A stretch of 64,000 nt of DNA from Candidatus Methylomirabilota bacterium (GCA_035764725.1 DASTYT010000047.1:171251-235250), one strand, 5' to 3'; positions 6,963-18,430 are shown, numbered from the stretch's first letter. A program made the numbers and translations. Notes: generated by a model not told the origin, from the letters alone.

Positions 6963-8918
6963 ATGCTGATCGGCGCGCCGGAGATCGGCTACGCCCTCAC
7001 GGTGGTGGCGCTGGGGCTCGCCCTCTGGGGTGGCGCCGCCGCAGTCACCGCCGCGCGCGGCGGTCGGCCCGCGCTGCTCGCTTCCGCGGAGCGCGCCGCG
7101 GTGGGCGTGTGGGCGCTCGTAACCGGCTGCATGCTCGTGCTCGTCCACGCGTTCCTGACCTTCGACTTCTCGATCCGCTACGTGGCGGCCAACACCAATC
7201 GCGGCACGCCGTTCTACTACCGCATCACCGCGCTGTGGGGCGCGCTGGAAGGCTCGATCATCCTGTGGGCCTGGCTGCTCGGCCTCTACATGCTCATCGT
7301 GGTGATCCGCTACCGCCGGCGGCAACCCGAGCTCTACCCGTGGGTGCTCACCGTCATGCTCGCGATCCTCGCCTTCTTCCTCCTGGTGATGACGGTGCCG
7401 GCGCCGCCCTTCGAGCGCCTGTCGCCGGTGCCGCCGGACGGACGCGGCCTGAATCCGCTGCTCGAGGACTCGGGCATGATCACGCACCCGGTGGCGCTCT
7501 ATCTCGGCTTCACCGGCTTCACCGTGCCCTTCGCGTTCGCCATGGCCGCCCTCGCCCTGGGTCGCACCGGCGAGGAGTGGATCACGATCACGCGGCGCTG
7601 GACCATCATCGCCTGGTATTTCCTCTCCCTCGGCCTGCTGATCGGAGGCTGGTGGAGCTATCACGTGCTCGGGTGGGGCGGGTACTGGGCGTGGGATCCG
7701 GTGGAGAACGCCGCCTTCATGCCGTGGCTCACCGGCACCGCGTTCCTGCACTCGGTGATGATCCAGGAGCGGCGCCGCATGCTGAAGCTCTGGAACCTCA
7801 CGCTCATCATCCTCACGTTCGGGCTCACGCTCTTCGGCACGTTCCTCACGCGCTCCGGAATCATCGGCTCGGTGCACGCGTTTACCCAGGGCTCGATCGG
7901 CGCGTTCTTCCTGACCTTCCTCGCCCTCGTGCTCCTCACCTCCTTCTCGCTGCTGGCGTGGCGCATGGACCGCCTCAAGGGACAAGGCGAGCTCGACTCC
8001 ATCGTGTCGCGCGAGTCCGTGTTCCTGCTGAACAACGTCTTTCTCGTCGCCGCGAGCTTCGCGGTGTTCTTCGGCACGATCTTCCCGCTCCTCTACGAGG
8101 CGGTGTGGCAGGAGAAGGTCAGCGTGGGCGGGCCGTACTTCAACACCATCAACATCCCGCTGTTCCTGGGCCTCCTGTTCCTGATGGGCGTGGGGCCCCT
8201 CATCGCGTGGCGGCGCGCCTCGATGGAGAGCCTGCGACGGAATTTCCTCAAGCCGGTGCTCGCCGGCGTCGTCGCGGCCGCCCTCCTGCGCGTGATCGGC
8301 ATCGGCAACGCGCTCGTGCTGCTGGCCGCGGGACTCGTGGTCTTCGTCGCCGGGACCATGGCGCTCGACTTCTGGCGGGCGGCCCGGGCACGCCGGCGCA
8401 CTGGGGACGGCTGGCGCGCCGCCACCTTCGGGCTGCTCCTGCGCCAGAACCGGCGCTACGGCGGCTTCGTCGTGCACCTGGGCATCCTCGTTGTCGCTCT
8501 CGGCGTCGCCGGCTCGCAGGCCTGGTCGCTCCAGACCGAGGCCACGCTCGCGAAGGGCGAGAGCGTCGAGCTGGGCGGCTATCGGGTGCGCTTCGACGGC
8601 GTCGACGCCAGCGAGGAGTCGAATCACGCCAAGGTAACGGGCACGTTCAGCGTCACTCACGGCGCGCGGCCCGTCGACGTGCTCCAGCCGGCCAAGAAGT
8701 TCTACCCGCAGGAGCAGACACCGATCGCCTACGTGGACTACCGCCTCGGCTTTTTCGAGGACGTCTACCTCGTCCTGGGCGACTTCGCCCGCGACGGCTC
8801 GCACGCCACCATCAAGGTGCAGGTCAACCGCATGGTGTCGTGGCTCTGGCTGGGCGGGCTGGTGCTGACCCTCGGCACCGTGCTCGCGGTGCTGCCCGAT
8901 CGGCGGAGGCCCGCATGA
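6963..8918 (+). CDS. ccmF: Cytochrome c heme lyase CcmF
   Basis: Large membrane protein that takes heme from holo-CcmE and ligates it to apocytochrome c. The 651-residue protein has the WWD motif in WGGYWAWDPVENAAFMPWL and many membrane helices (roughly 12-14). A soluble periplasmic portion lies near the C-terminus (about residues 520-620) before the last helix. The length matches CcmF (about 630-670). The stop overlaps the start of the next gene (ATGA). Confidence 0.97.
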   Translation: MLIGAPEIGYALTVVALGLALWGGAAAVTAARGGRPALLASAERAAVGVWALVTGCMLVLVHAFLTFDFSIRYVAANTNRGTPFYYRITALWGALEGSIILWAWLLGLYMLIVVIRYRRRQPELYPWVLTVMLAILAFFLLVMTVPAPPFERLSPVPPDGRGLNPLLEDSGMITHPVALYLGFTGFTVPFAFAMAALALGRTGEEWITITRRWTIIAWYFLSLGLLIGGWWSYHVLGWGGYWAWDPVENAAFMPWLTGTAFLHSVMIQERRRMLKLWNLTLIILTFGLTLFGTFLTRSGIIGSVHAFTQGSIGAFFLTFLALVLLTSFSLLAWRMDRLKGQGELDSIVSRESVFLLNNVFLVAASFAVFFGTIFPLLYEAVWQEKVSVGGPYFNTINIPLFLGLLFLMGVGPLIAWRRASMESLRRNFLKPVLAGVVAAALLRVIGIGNALVLLAAGLVVFVAGTMALDFWRAARARRRTGDGWRAATFGLLLRQNRRYGGFVVHLGILVVALGVAGSQAWSLQTEATLAKGESVELGGYRVRFDGVDASEESNHAKVTGTFSVTHGARPVDVLQPAKKFYPQEQTPIAYVDYRLGFFEDVYLVLGDFARDGSHATIKVQVNRMVSWLWLGGLVLTLGTVLAVLPDRRRPA

Positions 8919-9445
8919 GCCGTCTCCGCTGGGTGATCCCGCTCGCAGTGCTGCCCGTGATCGCGCTCCTCGCCTATGGCTTCTGGACGGATCCGCGGGG
9001 CGAGGTGAAATCGCCCCTCATCGGCAAGCCCGCGGCGCCGTTCACCCTGAGCACGTTCACCGGCACGCCGGTGTCGCTGGAAGGCCTCCGGGGTCGCGTG
9101 GTCCTCGTCAACTTCTGGGCCTCGTGGTGTATTCCCGCCTGCTACGAGGAGGCGCCGGTGCTCCAGGAGGTGTGGCGTGACTACGAGCGGCGCGGCCTCG
9201 CCGTGGTCGGCATCAACGTGCAGGACAAGGACGATGCGGCGCGGAAGTTCATGGAGCAGTTCGGCTTCACCTTCCCCAACGCGATGGACGTCGGCGGCAA
9301 GGTCGCGGTGAACTACGGGGTCTACGGCGTGCCCGAGACCTTCCTCATCGACAAGAAGGGCCGCATCCGCGAGCGGAAGGTGGGCGCGGTGGACGCGGAG
9401 GCGCTCCGCGGCCACGTCGAGCGGCTCCTCGCCGAGTCCTCATGA
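8915..9445 (+). CDS. ccmG: CcmG/DsbE thioredoxin-like protein with an unusual CxxxC site
   Basis: Membrane-tethered periplasmic thiol-disulfide oxidoreductase that reduces apocytochrome c (or CcmH) before heme ligation. The 176-residue protein has an N-terminal anchor (about residues 6-23) and a TlpA/CcmG thioredoxin fold, with the cis-Pro region [14 protein letters not shown]. The active site reads [14 protein letters not shown], so the two cysteines (C72 and C76) are three residues apart where CcmG normally has CxxC. I checked the codons (TGT ATT CCC GCC TGC at 9128-9142) and the frame is intact on both sides. It overlaps ccmF and ccmH by four bases each. Confidence 0.93.
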   Translation: MSRLRWVIPLAVLPVIALLAYGFWTDPRGEVKSPLIGKPAAPFTLSTFTGTPVSLEGLRGRVVLVNFWASWCIPACYEEAPVLQEVWRDYERRGLAVVGINVQDKDDAARKFMEQFGFTFPNAMDVGGKVAVNYGVYGVPETFLIDKKGRIRERKVGAVDAEALRGHVERLLAESS

Positions 9446-9918
9446 GGCGTGCGGCCGCCGTCTTCGGCCTCGTCATGGCCGTGGGCGTCCTCGGCTTCGG
9501 GCTCGCCCTCGCGGCGGCGCCGGTGGACGAGCAGACCGTGCATGCGATCGCCGCCCAGCTCCGTTGCGTGGTGTGCCAGAGCCTCTCGGTCGCGGACTCC
9601 CCCTCGGAGACCGCCCACCAGATGCGCGACATCATCCGCGAGCGGCTCGCCGCGGGCGAGACGCCGGAGCAGGTCACTGCCTACTTCGTGGCGCGCTACG
9701 GCGACTGGATCCTCCTGGCGCCGCCGCGGCGCGGCTTCACCCTGCTCGTGTGGGTGGTGCCGTACGTGGGGCTCGCGCTCGGCCTCGTGGTGGTGGCCGT
9801 CGCGATACGCCGCTGGAGCCGGGTCACGGCCGGCCGTCGCGCCGCCGCGCCGCCCCCCGAGGTGGACGCGGCCACGCGCGAGCGCATCCGCCGCGAGATG
9901 GCGGAAGGCGGGCCGTGA
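9442..9918 (+). CDS. ccmH: Cytochrome c maturation protein CcmH
   Basis: Membrane-anchored periplasmic thiol protein that acts with CcmG on the CxxCH cysteines of apocytochrome c. The 158-residue protein has a signal peptide, the diagnostic LRCVVCQ redox motif at about residues 40-46, the block [15 protein letters not shown] and a C-terminal membrane helix followed by a basic tail. This is the short CcmH form; the TPR part is encoded by the next gene. It overlaps both neighbours. Confidence 0.96.
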   Translation: MRRAAAVFGLVMAVGVLGFGLALAAAPVDEQTVHAIAAQLRCVVCQSLSVADSPSETAHQMRDIIRERLAAGETPEQVTAYFVARYGDWILLAPPRRGFTLLVWVVPYVGLALGLVVVAVAIRRWSRVTAGRRAAAPPPEVDAATRERIRREMAEGGP

Positions 9919-10886
9919 GCGGCGGTCAGGTCGTCGCGATCCTCGCGCTGGCCGCGCCGATCGCCCTGCTGGTGCTCTGGCCGCTGCTCCGCGCGCGGAG
10001 CGCGGACCGCGTACCGGCGGCGCCCGTGGGCGAGGACCGGCGCCTCGAGCTCGACGAGGAGCGGGCCACGGTGTACCGCGCGCTCCGCGAGCTGGACTTC
10101 GATCACCAGGCCGGGCACCTCGCCGACGACGACTACCAGGCGCTGCGCGCCACCTACGAGGCGCGGGCCGCGGCGGCGCTGAGCGCCCTCGATGCCCTGG
10201 GCGCCCCGCCCGAGCCCGCACGGCGCGCCGCTCCCGAGCGCGCGCGGGCGGCGCAGGCGTGGACGCGGAGCCCCGCGGCACTCGCGGTGGGCGGCGTCCT
10301 GCTCATGATCTTCGGCATCGTGGTCGGCGTGAGCATGGGACGCTACACCGAGTCGGTGCCCGCCGCGCCCATGGGCGCGCCATCCGTCCCCGCGATGCCG
10401 CCCCCCACGGGCCGCCTCAGCGAGCCAGCGCCCGGCGGCCCGACGCCCGGCGGCGTAGCGGCGCCCGGCCGCCCGATCCCGCCGGAGATGCTGCAAGGCA
10501 TGCTGCAGGCGGCGCGGCAGAGCCTGATGGCGGGACGCTACGCGGAGGCCATCGCCGCCTATCAGGCCGTGCTCAAGCGCGAGCCGCGGAACGTGGACGC
10601 GCTCACCCATCTTGGCTTTATCGTGGCCCTGGGCGGCCATGCCGACCCCGCGCTCGAGACCATCGACAAGGCCCTCGCCATCGATCCGGACTACGCGCTC
10701 GCCCACTACTACCGCGGCCAGGTGCTCTACGAGGCCAAGGGCGATGCCGCAGGGGCCATCAAGGAGTGGGAGCGATTCCTCGCCCTGGTGCCGTCGGGGC
10801 CGGAGCACGATCAGGTCAAGGCCCTCATCAAGGACGCGCGCGTCCGGCCGGCGCCCGCCGCCGCGCCGACACCGCTTCCCCGCTGA
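9915..10886 (+). CDS. ccmI: CcmI-like TPR protein
   Basis: Apocytochrome c chaperone of the heme ligation complex. The start GTG overlaps the ccmH stop (GTGA). The 323-residue protein opens with a membrane helix ([20 protein letters not shown]), then a cytoplasmic coiled segment with the CcmI-type core [20 protein letters not shown] second membrane helix ([20 protein letters not shown]) is followed by a Pro/Gly-rich linker and TPR repeats over roughly the last 120 residues. It closes the ccm operon, which is complete here from A to I. Confidence 0.88.
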   Translation: MSGGQVVAILALAAPIALLVLWPLLRARSADRVPAAPVGEDRRLELDEERATVYRALRELDFDHQAGHLADDDYQALRATYEARAAAALSALDALGAPPEPARRAAPERARAAQAWTRSPAALAVGGVLLMIFGIVVGVSMGRYTESVPAAPMGAPSVPAMPPPTGRLSEPAPGGPTPGGVAAPGRPIPPEMLQGMLQAARQSLMAGRYAEAIAAYQAVLKREPRNVDALTHLGFIVALGGHADPALETIDKALAIDPDYALAHYYRGQVLYEAKGDAAGAIKEWERFLALVPSGPEHDQVKALIKDARVRPAPAAAPTPLPR

Positions 10887-10942
10887 CGCGGCCCGGCCCG
10901 CCCACCTCGGCGGCCCGTCGCCCCGCGCGGGGACGATTAGCG

Positions 10943-10972
10943 TTGACTGCGCGGTCGACTTAGGGCTACCTT
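10943..10972 (+). promoter_or_regulatory. Candidate promoter for the iron-type ABC transporter
   Basis: TTGACT (10943-10948) is followed after 18 bases by TACCTT (10967-10972). A GGAG ribosome binding site precedes the ATG at 11039. The stretch just before it contains the palindrome CCCCGCGCGGGG (10921-10932), which may be part of the ccm transcript end. The -10 match is only moderate. Confidence 0.4.
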
Positions 10973-11038
10973 AGCCGCGACATCGGGGCCTTCCCGACCA
11001 CAACCCCTCCGCTCAGCCTCCCCCACAGGAGACGCTCC

Positions 11039-12055
11039 ATGCGCATGTCAACGAATCGGACGACGCGGGGGGCCATCGCCGGCGCCGCCGTCCTGCTCTG
11101 CGGCCTCGCGAGCGCCGCCGTCGCCAACGAGGTCGTGGTCTACTCCGCCCGCTCGCACTACGGGCAGGAGCCGGCCATCGAGGCCTTCACCAAGAAGACC
11201 GGGATCCAGGTCAAGAGCCACGGGGGCAACTCCTCCGAGCTCTTCGATCGTCTGAGGGCCGAAGGCGACAAGACGCCCGCCGACGTGCTCATCACGGTGG
11301 ACGCGGGCAATCTCTGGAGCGCCGCCCAGGCCGGGCTCCTGGCAAGGATCGACGCGCCGGAGATCCAGGCGAACGTGCCCGCCAACCTCCGCGATCCCGA
11401 CGGCCGCTGGGTGGCGCTGACGATGCGCGCGCGGACCATCATGTACAACACGAGGAAGGTGAAGCCCGAGGAGCTCTCCACCTACGAAGCGCTCGCCGAT
11501 CCCAAGTGGAAGAACCGGATCTGCCTCCGAACGTCCGGCTACATCTACAACCAGTCCTTCCTCGCCACCATGATCAAGCGCCAGGGCGAGCCGAGGGTCG
11601 AGACGGTGGTGCGGGGCTGGGCGGCCAATAACCCCTCCCTGATCAACGGCGACACCAAGATTCTCGAGTCCATCGCCGCCGGGCAGTGCGACGTCGGGAT
11701 CACCAACACGTACTACCTGGCCCGCATCCTCGCCAAGGATGCGGCCTTCCCGGTGGCGCCGTTCTTTGCAAATCAGCAGACCACCGGCACCCACGTCAAC
11801 ATCTCCGGCGCCGGCATCACCGCCCATGCCAGGAACAGGGCGAACGCGGTGAAGCTCCTCGAGTTCCTCACCTCGCCCGAGGCGCAGCAGATGTTCGCCG
11901 ACTCGAACTTCGAGTATCCGGCGAACCCGCAGGCGGCGGTGAATCCGATCCTCGCCCGGTGGGGGAAGTTCAAGCAGGACGACATCAACGTGGCCGCCGC
12001 GGGCGAGCTCCAGGCCGCCGCGACCAGGCTCGCCGACCGCGCCGGCTACAAGTAG
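11039..12055 (+). CDS. fbpA: Iron(III)-type ABC transporter substrate-binding protein
   Basis: Periplasmic binding protein of the FbpA/FutA/IdiA family, which carries ferric iron to a membrane permease. The 338-residue protein has a signal peptide ending near AAVANE and then the family start EVVVYSARSHYGQEPAIEAF. The paired tyrosines typical of iron coordination appear in GITNTYYLARILAK. The ribosome binding site is GGAG, 12 bases before the ATG. Only the permease gene follows; no ATPase is encoded nearby. Confidence 0.88.
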   Translation: MRMSTNRTTRGAIAGAAVLLCGLASAAVANEVVVYSARSHYGQEPAIEAFTKKTGIQVKSHGGNSSELFDRLRAEGDKTPADVLITVDAGNLWSAAQAGLLARIDAPEIQANVPANLRDPDGRWVALTMRARTIMYNTRKVKPEELSTYEALADPKWKNRICLRTSGYIYNQSFLATMIKRQGEPRVETVVRGWAANNPSLINGDTKILESIAAGQCDVGITNTYYLARILAKDAAFPVAPFFANQQTTGTHVNISGAGITAHARNRANAVKLLEFLTSPEAQQMFADSNFEYPANPQAAVNPILARWGKFKQDDINVAAAGELQAAATRLADRAGYK

Positions 12056-12056
12056 G

Positions 12057-13745
12057 GTGCCCGCGCCCCCGCGCGCGGCGGCTGCCTCCCTCGGAGGGCA
12101 ACCCGCCGCGCGGCCGCACGGAACGGAATGGACGATCGCCGCCATCCTCGTGGCGGCCGGGCTCGCCGCGCCCGTGCTCGTGGTGCTCTCCTCCCTCCTG
12201 TCCCCGCGGGGCGAGATCTGGCGCCATCTCTGGCGCACCCAGCTCGCCGAGCTCCTGCTCAACACGCTCGCGCTGCTCGCCGGCGTGGCCGGCGGCACGC
12301 TTCTCGTGGGGACCGTGCTCGCGTGGCTGGTGGTGCACTACCGCTTCCCCGGGCGCGACCTCTTCGAGTGGGCACTCATCCTTCCCCTCGCGGTGCCGGC
12401 CTACGTGATCGGCTTCGCGTTCCTCGGGCTCTTCGAGTTTGCGGGCCCCGTGCAAACGGCGCTGCGCCGGCTCTTCGGCCCCGGCGTCCGCCTTCCCGAG
12501 CTGCGCTCGTGGGGTGGCGTGGTGCTGATGATGACGCTGGTGTTCTACCCTTACGTCTACCTGCTCGCGCGGGCGGCCTTCCGCGAGCAGGGCTCCGCGG
12601 CGGTGGAGACCGCGCGCAGTCTCGGGCGTTCGCCCACGCGGGCCTTCCTCGAGGTCACGCTGCCCCTGGCCCGGCCGTCGCTGGCCGCCGGCGTCGCCCT
12701 CGCGATGATGGAGGCTCTCGCCGACTTCGGCACCGTGGCGACCTTCGGCTATCGGACGCTCACCGAGGGCGTGTACCGGGTCTGGTACGGGATGTTCGAC
12801 CGCATCGCGGCGAGCCAGCTCGCCGCCGTGCTGCTGCTGTTCTCCGCCGCGCTTCTCTGGCTGGAGCGCGCCTCGCGCGGCCGCCGGCGCTTCGTGCAGC
12901 GCCCGCGCCACGGTCCGGAAGCGGCGCCGGTCACGCTGCGCGGCGTCCGGGCGCTCGCCGCGTTCGCTGCCTGCGGCGGCGTCCTCGGCCTGGCCTTCGC
13001 GCTGCCCGTGGGTCAGCTCGTGGTGTGGGCGGCGCAGGCCGTCCGGGCCGGGCGGGTGACGCCGACATTTCCGGCGCTGCTCGCCAACACGCTCGCCCTC
13101 GCGAGCGTGGCCGCCCTCGCCGCGTGCGCGGTGGCGGTGACGCTGGCTTACGCCCTGCGCTTGCATCCCGCGCCGGCCACGCGCGCGGCGAGCCGCCTTG
13201 CCTCCCTCGGCTACGCGCTGCCCGGTGCCGTCATCGCCGTGGGCGTGCTCATCCCACTCGCCGCGCTCGATCGGTCGCTCGTGCCCCTACTCGAGCGTCT
13301 GCTGGGGCGCCCGCTCGGTCTGCTCTTCACCGGCTCGGCCGTGGGTCTCGTGTACGCGTATCTCGTGCGCTTCATGGCGGTGTCGCTCCAGACGGTCGAG
13401 GCGAGCCTCACGCGCATCCCGCCGAGCCTCGACGATGCCGCGCGCGCCCTCGGGGTGAGCGCGCGCGGCGCGCTCCGGCGCGTGCACCTGCCGCTGCTGC
13501 GCGGCGGCCTCGCCACCGCGCTGGTACTGGTCTTCGTGGAGACCATGAAGGAGATGCCGGCCACCCTGCTGCTGCGCCCCTTCGGACTCAACACGCTTGC
13601 CATCGAGGTGTGGGAGCACACGTCGGAGGCCATGTGGCAGGAGGCGGCGGTGCCCGCGCTCGCCATCGTAGTCGCGGGGCTGGGGCCCGTGCTGCTGGTG
13701 ATGCGCTGGAGCCGCCTGCCGGTCTCGCGAGGGGAGGATCCATGA
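12057..13745 (+). CDS. fbpB: Iron(III)-type ABC transporter permease (two-domain FbpB)
   Basis: Inner-membrane permease of 562 residues with two binding-protein-dependent transport domains fused in tandem, as in FbpB/SfuB/FutB. EAA loops are visible in the first half (AVETARSLGRSPTRAFLEV) and the second half (DDAARALGVSARGALRRVHL). About 12 membrane helices can be seen. The start is a GTG two bases after the fbpA stop. The expected ATPase (FbpC) is missing after it; the stop overlaps a 16-codon stub instead. Confidence 0.9.
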   Translation: MPAPPRAAAASLGGQPAARPHGTEWTIAAILVAAGLAAPVLVVLSSLLSPRGEIWRHLWRTQLAELLLNTLALLAGVAGGTLLVGTVLAWLVVHYRFPGRDLFEWALILPLAVPAYVIGFAFLGLFEFAGPVQTALRRLFGPGVRLPELRSWGGVVLMMTLVFYPYVYLLARAAFREQGSAAVETARSLGRSPTRAFLEVTLPLARPSLAAGVALAMMEALADFGTVATFGYRTLTEGVYRVWYGMFDRIAASQLAAVLLLFSAALLWLERASRGRRRFVQRPRHGPEAAPVTLRGVRALAAFAACGGVLGLAFALPVGQLVVWAAQAVRAGRVTPTFPALLANTLALASVAALAACAVAVTLAYALRLHPAPATRAASRLASLGYALPGAVIAVGVLIPLAALDRSLVPLLERLLGRPLGLLFTGSAVGLVYAYLVRFMAVSLQTVEASLTRIPPSLDDAARALGVSARGALRRVHLPLLRGGLATALVLVFVETMKEMPATLLLRPFGLNTLAIEVWEHTSEAMWQEAAVPALAIVVAGLGPVLLVMRWSRLPVSRGEDP

Positions 13746-13792
13746 CGAGGGCCACCACATTCGCGGAGCTCCGCGGGCCGCCCGCCTCCTGA
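13742..13792 (+). pseudogene. 16-codon ORF where the transporter ATPase gene should start
   Basis: An ATG overlaps the permease stop (ATGA) and is preceded by GGGGAGGATCC, a good ribosome binding site, but the frame ends after 16 codons (MTRATTFAELRGPPAS). It has the setting of a translationally coupled third operon gene, yet ligA begins only 36 bases later. I interpret it as the remains of a lost fbpC start. Chance is the alternative, since the peptide itself shows no ATPase similarity. Confidence 0.3.
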
Positions 13793-15840
<2,048 letters not shown>

Positions 15841-15841
<1 letters not shown>

Positions 15842-16491
15842 TGCGTCTCGCCGCGGCGCTCGCCGTTGTTCTCGTCGCCGGCGCCGCGTGGGCGCAGACG
15901 CCGGCCCCGCCCCCGGCCAGCCGCGACCAGGCCCTGGCCGACCTCACGCAAGCCGACGTCGAGGCGCGCCGGCGCGCCGCGGCGGCGCTGGGGGAGGTCG
16001 GGCGCATGGAAGACGTGCCGGCCCTCGTGCAGGCGCTTCGCGACGGCGACGGGATCGTGCGCGCCCTCGCCGAGAACTCGCTCTGGGGCGTATGGAGCCA
16101 CTCGGGCGATCCCGAGATCGACGCCCTGTTCGAGCTCGGCGTGGAGCAGATGAACCTGCGTCAGGGGCCCGCCGCCATCGCTATCTTCACCCGGATCATC
16201 GAGAAGAAGCCCGAGTTCGCCGAGGGCTGGAACAAGCGGGCGACCGTCTACTTCCTGATGGGCGAGTACGAGCAGTCGCTCCACGACTGTGACGAGGTGA
16301 TGAAGCGCAATCCCTCCCACTTCGGCGCCCTCGCCGGCTACGGCCAGATCTATCTGCGCCTCGGTCTGCCGGAGCGGGCGCTCCCCTACTTCCAGCGGGC
16401 CCTCGCGGTGAATCCCAACATGGAGGGCGTGGCGCAGATGGTCGAGGAGATCAAGGCGCTCCTCGCCGAGAAGCGACGGGAGAGCGTCTAG
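15841..16491 (+). CDS. Secreted HEAT/TPR repeat protein
   Basis: The 216-residue protein starts with a signal peptide (MRLAAALAVVLVAGAAWAQT). Next comes a HEAT-like repeat (ARRRAAAALGEVGRMEDVPALVQAL, about residues 40-85) and then about three TPR repeats (about residues 95-205). The domains point to protein binding in the periplasm; no enzymatic motif is visible. The ATG shares one base with the ligA stop (TGATG) and the stop overlaps the threonine synthase start, so it is co-transcribed with both. A functional link to either is not evident. Confidence 0.85.
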
Positions 16492-17723
16492 TGGGCCGGC
16501 CCGCGCGCGTCGCCTGCCCGCGTTGCGGCGAGCCCGGCGACCTCGCCGCGCCGCCCGCGGTGTGCGCGCGCTGCGGGACCGTGATGGAGATCGAGATCGA
16601 TCTCGGCTTCGCCCGGCCGGGCCTCGCCGAGCGCATCCGCCGGCGGCCGCGCGGGCTCTGGCGCTGGCACGAGTTCCTCCCCGTCGACGCGAGCCGTGGA
16701 ATCACGCTTGGTGAAGGCGACACCCCGCTGCTCCACGCGCCCCGCCTTGCCCGCGAGCTCGGCCTCGAGCGGCTGCACGTGAAGAACGACACCGTGCTCC
16801 CCACCGGCTCGCTCAAGGACCGGTCGGTGACGGTGGCCCTCACGCATGCCCGCACCCTGGGCGCCGGCACGGTGGGCGTGGCCTCGAGCGGCAATCACGC
16901 GGCCTCGGTGGCCGCCTACGCCGCCGCCGCCGGCGTGCCCGCCGTCGTGATGGTTCCCGCCGCGACCTCGCCGGCCAAGGTGCTGCAGGCGCGCGCCCAC
17001 GGCGCGACCCTGCTCGCGGTGCGCGCGGGCTTCGACGCGACCTTCGCCCTCTTCAAGGAAGCGCTCAAGGCCTTTGGCTGGTACTCGTGCCTCTCCACCA
17101 ATCCGTGGCGAAACGAGGGGAAGAAGAGCTACGCCTTCGAGACCTGGGAGGATCTTCGCGGCGAGACGCCGGACTGGATGCTTCACCCCATCGGGGGCGG
17201 GCTCGGCGTGACCGCGTGCTGGAAGGGGTGGCGCGAGCTGGTCGAGCTCGGCTGGGCCTCCCGCGTGCCGAGAATGGTGGCCGCCCAGCCCACTGCCGCC
17301 GATCCCATCACGCGCGCGTTCGAGGCGGGCGCCGACCACGTGGCGCCGATCGCCGCCGCCGACACCGTGGCCCAGGCCATCGCGGTGGGCGCCCCCAGCC
17401 TCGGCTGGCGCTGCCTCGACGCCGTGCGCCGCAGCAGCGGCGCCGCCGCGAGCGCCACCGACGCCGAGCTCCTCGAGGCGCAGGCCCTGCTCGCCCGCAC
17501 CGCCGGCATCTACTGCGAGCCGTCCGCGGCGGCCTCCGTCGCGGTGGCGCGTCGCCTGCGCCGGGATGGCCGCATCAAGGCCACCGACCTCGTGGTCTGC
17601 GTGGTCACTGGCCACGGCCTCAAGCAGCCGGGCCCCGTCGAGCCGGCCCCGATGCACACCGTGGACCCCACTCTCGCCGCCGTGGAGGCGGCCCTCAGCA
17701 AAGGAGACCCGACGTGGCGCTGA
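16491..17723 (+). CDS. thrC: Threonine synthase
   Basis: Pyridoxal-phosphate enzyme that converts O-phosphohomoserine to threonine. The 410-residue protein begins with a zinc-ribbon-like segment (CPRCGEP...CARCG) seen in the archaeal/plant-like ThrC class. The PLP-binding lysine lies in PTGSLKDRSV, the substrate loop is ASSGNHAASVAAY, and the phosphate-binding glycine-rich loop is HPIGGGLGVTA. The start is a GTG that shares a base with the previous stop. PLP-fold relatives exist, but the zinc ribbon and the TGSxKDR motif favour ThrC. Confidence 0.85.
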   Translation: MGRPARVACPRCGEPGDLAAPPAVCARCGTVMEIEIDLGFARPGLAERIRRRPRGLWRWHEFLPVDASRGITLGEGDTPLLHAPRLARELGLERLHVKNDTVLPTGSLKDRSVTVALTHARTLGAGTVGVASSGNHAASVAAYAAAAGVPAVVMVPAATSPAKVLQARAHGATLLAVRAGFDATFALFKEALKAFGWYSCLSTNPWRNEGKKSYAFETWEDLRGETPDWMLHPIGGGLGVTACWKGWRELVELGWASRVPRMVAAQPTAADPITRAFEAGADHVAPIAAADTVAQAIAVGAPSLGWRCLDAVRRSSGAAASATDAELLEAQALLARTAGIYCEPSAAASVAVARRLRRDGRIKATDLVVCVVTGHGLKQPGPVEPAPMHTVDPTLAAVEAALSKGDPTWR

Positions 17724-18409
17724 CCACCCAGCAGATCGACGCCCTCAAGAAGATCACCAGCCCCAGCGTGGCCAATGCCATCGAGACGTTCAATGTCCGG
17801 CCGCGCGAGCAGGGCAATCTCTCCTCGGACATCAAGGCCCTTTTCCCGGAGATGGGGCCGATGGTGGGCTATGCCTGCACCGCCATCATCCGCGCCGAGT
17901 CCGGGCCCATCGAGGGGCATCGGGCCAGCCTCTTCGGCTGGTGGGACTTCATCCAGACGATCCCCGCGCCGCGCGTGATCGTGGTGCACGACCTCGACGA
18001 CCCGCGAGGCCAGGGCGCGCAGTGGGGCGAGGTGCAGGCCAACATCCACCGCGCGCTGGGCTGCGTCGGCGTGGTGACGGACGGGTCCGTGCGCGACCTC
18101 GACGAGGTCCGCGCGCTCAATTTCCAGTTCTGCGCGGCTCACGTGTCGGTGTCGCACGCCAACGTGCACATGGTGGACTTCGGCATCCCCATCAAGGTCG
18201 GCGGCGTCTGGATCAAGCCGGGCGACCTCGTGCACGGCGACCAGCACGGCGTGGTGACGATCCCCCAGGAAATCGCGCCTGGCATCCCCGACGCCATTGC
18301 CAAGGTCGAGGCCAACGAGAAGCGCATCATCTCCGTGTGCCAGAGCCGGGACTTCACCGCGGAAAGGCTCAAGGCGCTCTACAAGGAGATCCGCCCCGGT
18401 ACGTATTGA
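17714..18409 (+). CDS. RraA/HMG aldolase family protein
   Basis: The RraA family includes 4-hydroxy-4-methyl-2-oxoglutarate aldolases and the RNase E inhibitor RraA. The 231-residue protein has the metal and substrate signature GVVTDGSVRDLDEV and a C-terminal GDLVHGDQHGVVTIP block, typical of the aldolase-like members. The GTG start overlaps the end of thrC by ten bases and has a strong AAAGGAG ribosome binding site. Both key residues (Arg and Asp in VRD) are present, so a class II aldolase or oxaloacetate decarboxylase activity is plausible; RNase regulation is less likely. Confidence 0.85.
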   Translation: MALTTQQIDALKKITSPSVANAIETFNVRPREQGNLSSDIKALFPEMGPMVGYACTAIIRAESGPIEGHRASLFGWWDFIQTIPAPRVIVVHDLDDPRGQGAQWGEVQANIHRALGCVGVVTDGSVRDLDEVRALNFQFCAAHVSVSHANVHMVDFGIPIKVGGVWIKPGDLVHGDQHGVVTIPQEIAPGIPDAIAKVEANEKRIISVCQSRDFTAERLKALYKEIRPGTY

Positions 18410-18430
18410 TCGGGGGTGGGCGGCGCAGGC

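Noticed and set aside
6834-8804. 656-codon open frame on the minus strand opposite ccmF
   Set aside because: ccmF is unmistakable; the antisense frame has no recognisable domain.
10921-10932. CCCCGCGCGGGG palindrome as an intrinsic terminator of the ccm operon
   Set aside because: The stem has no loop of usable size and no T-run; it may be only GC-rich sequence close to the next promoter.
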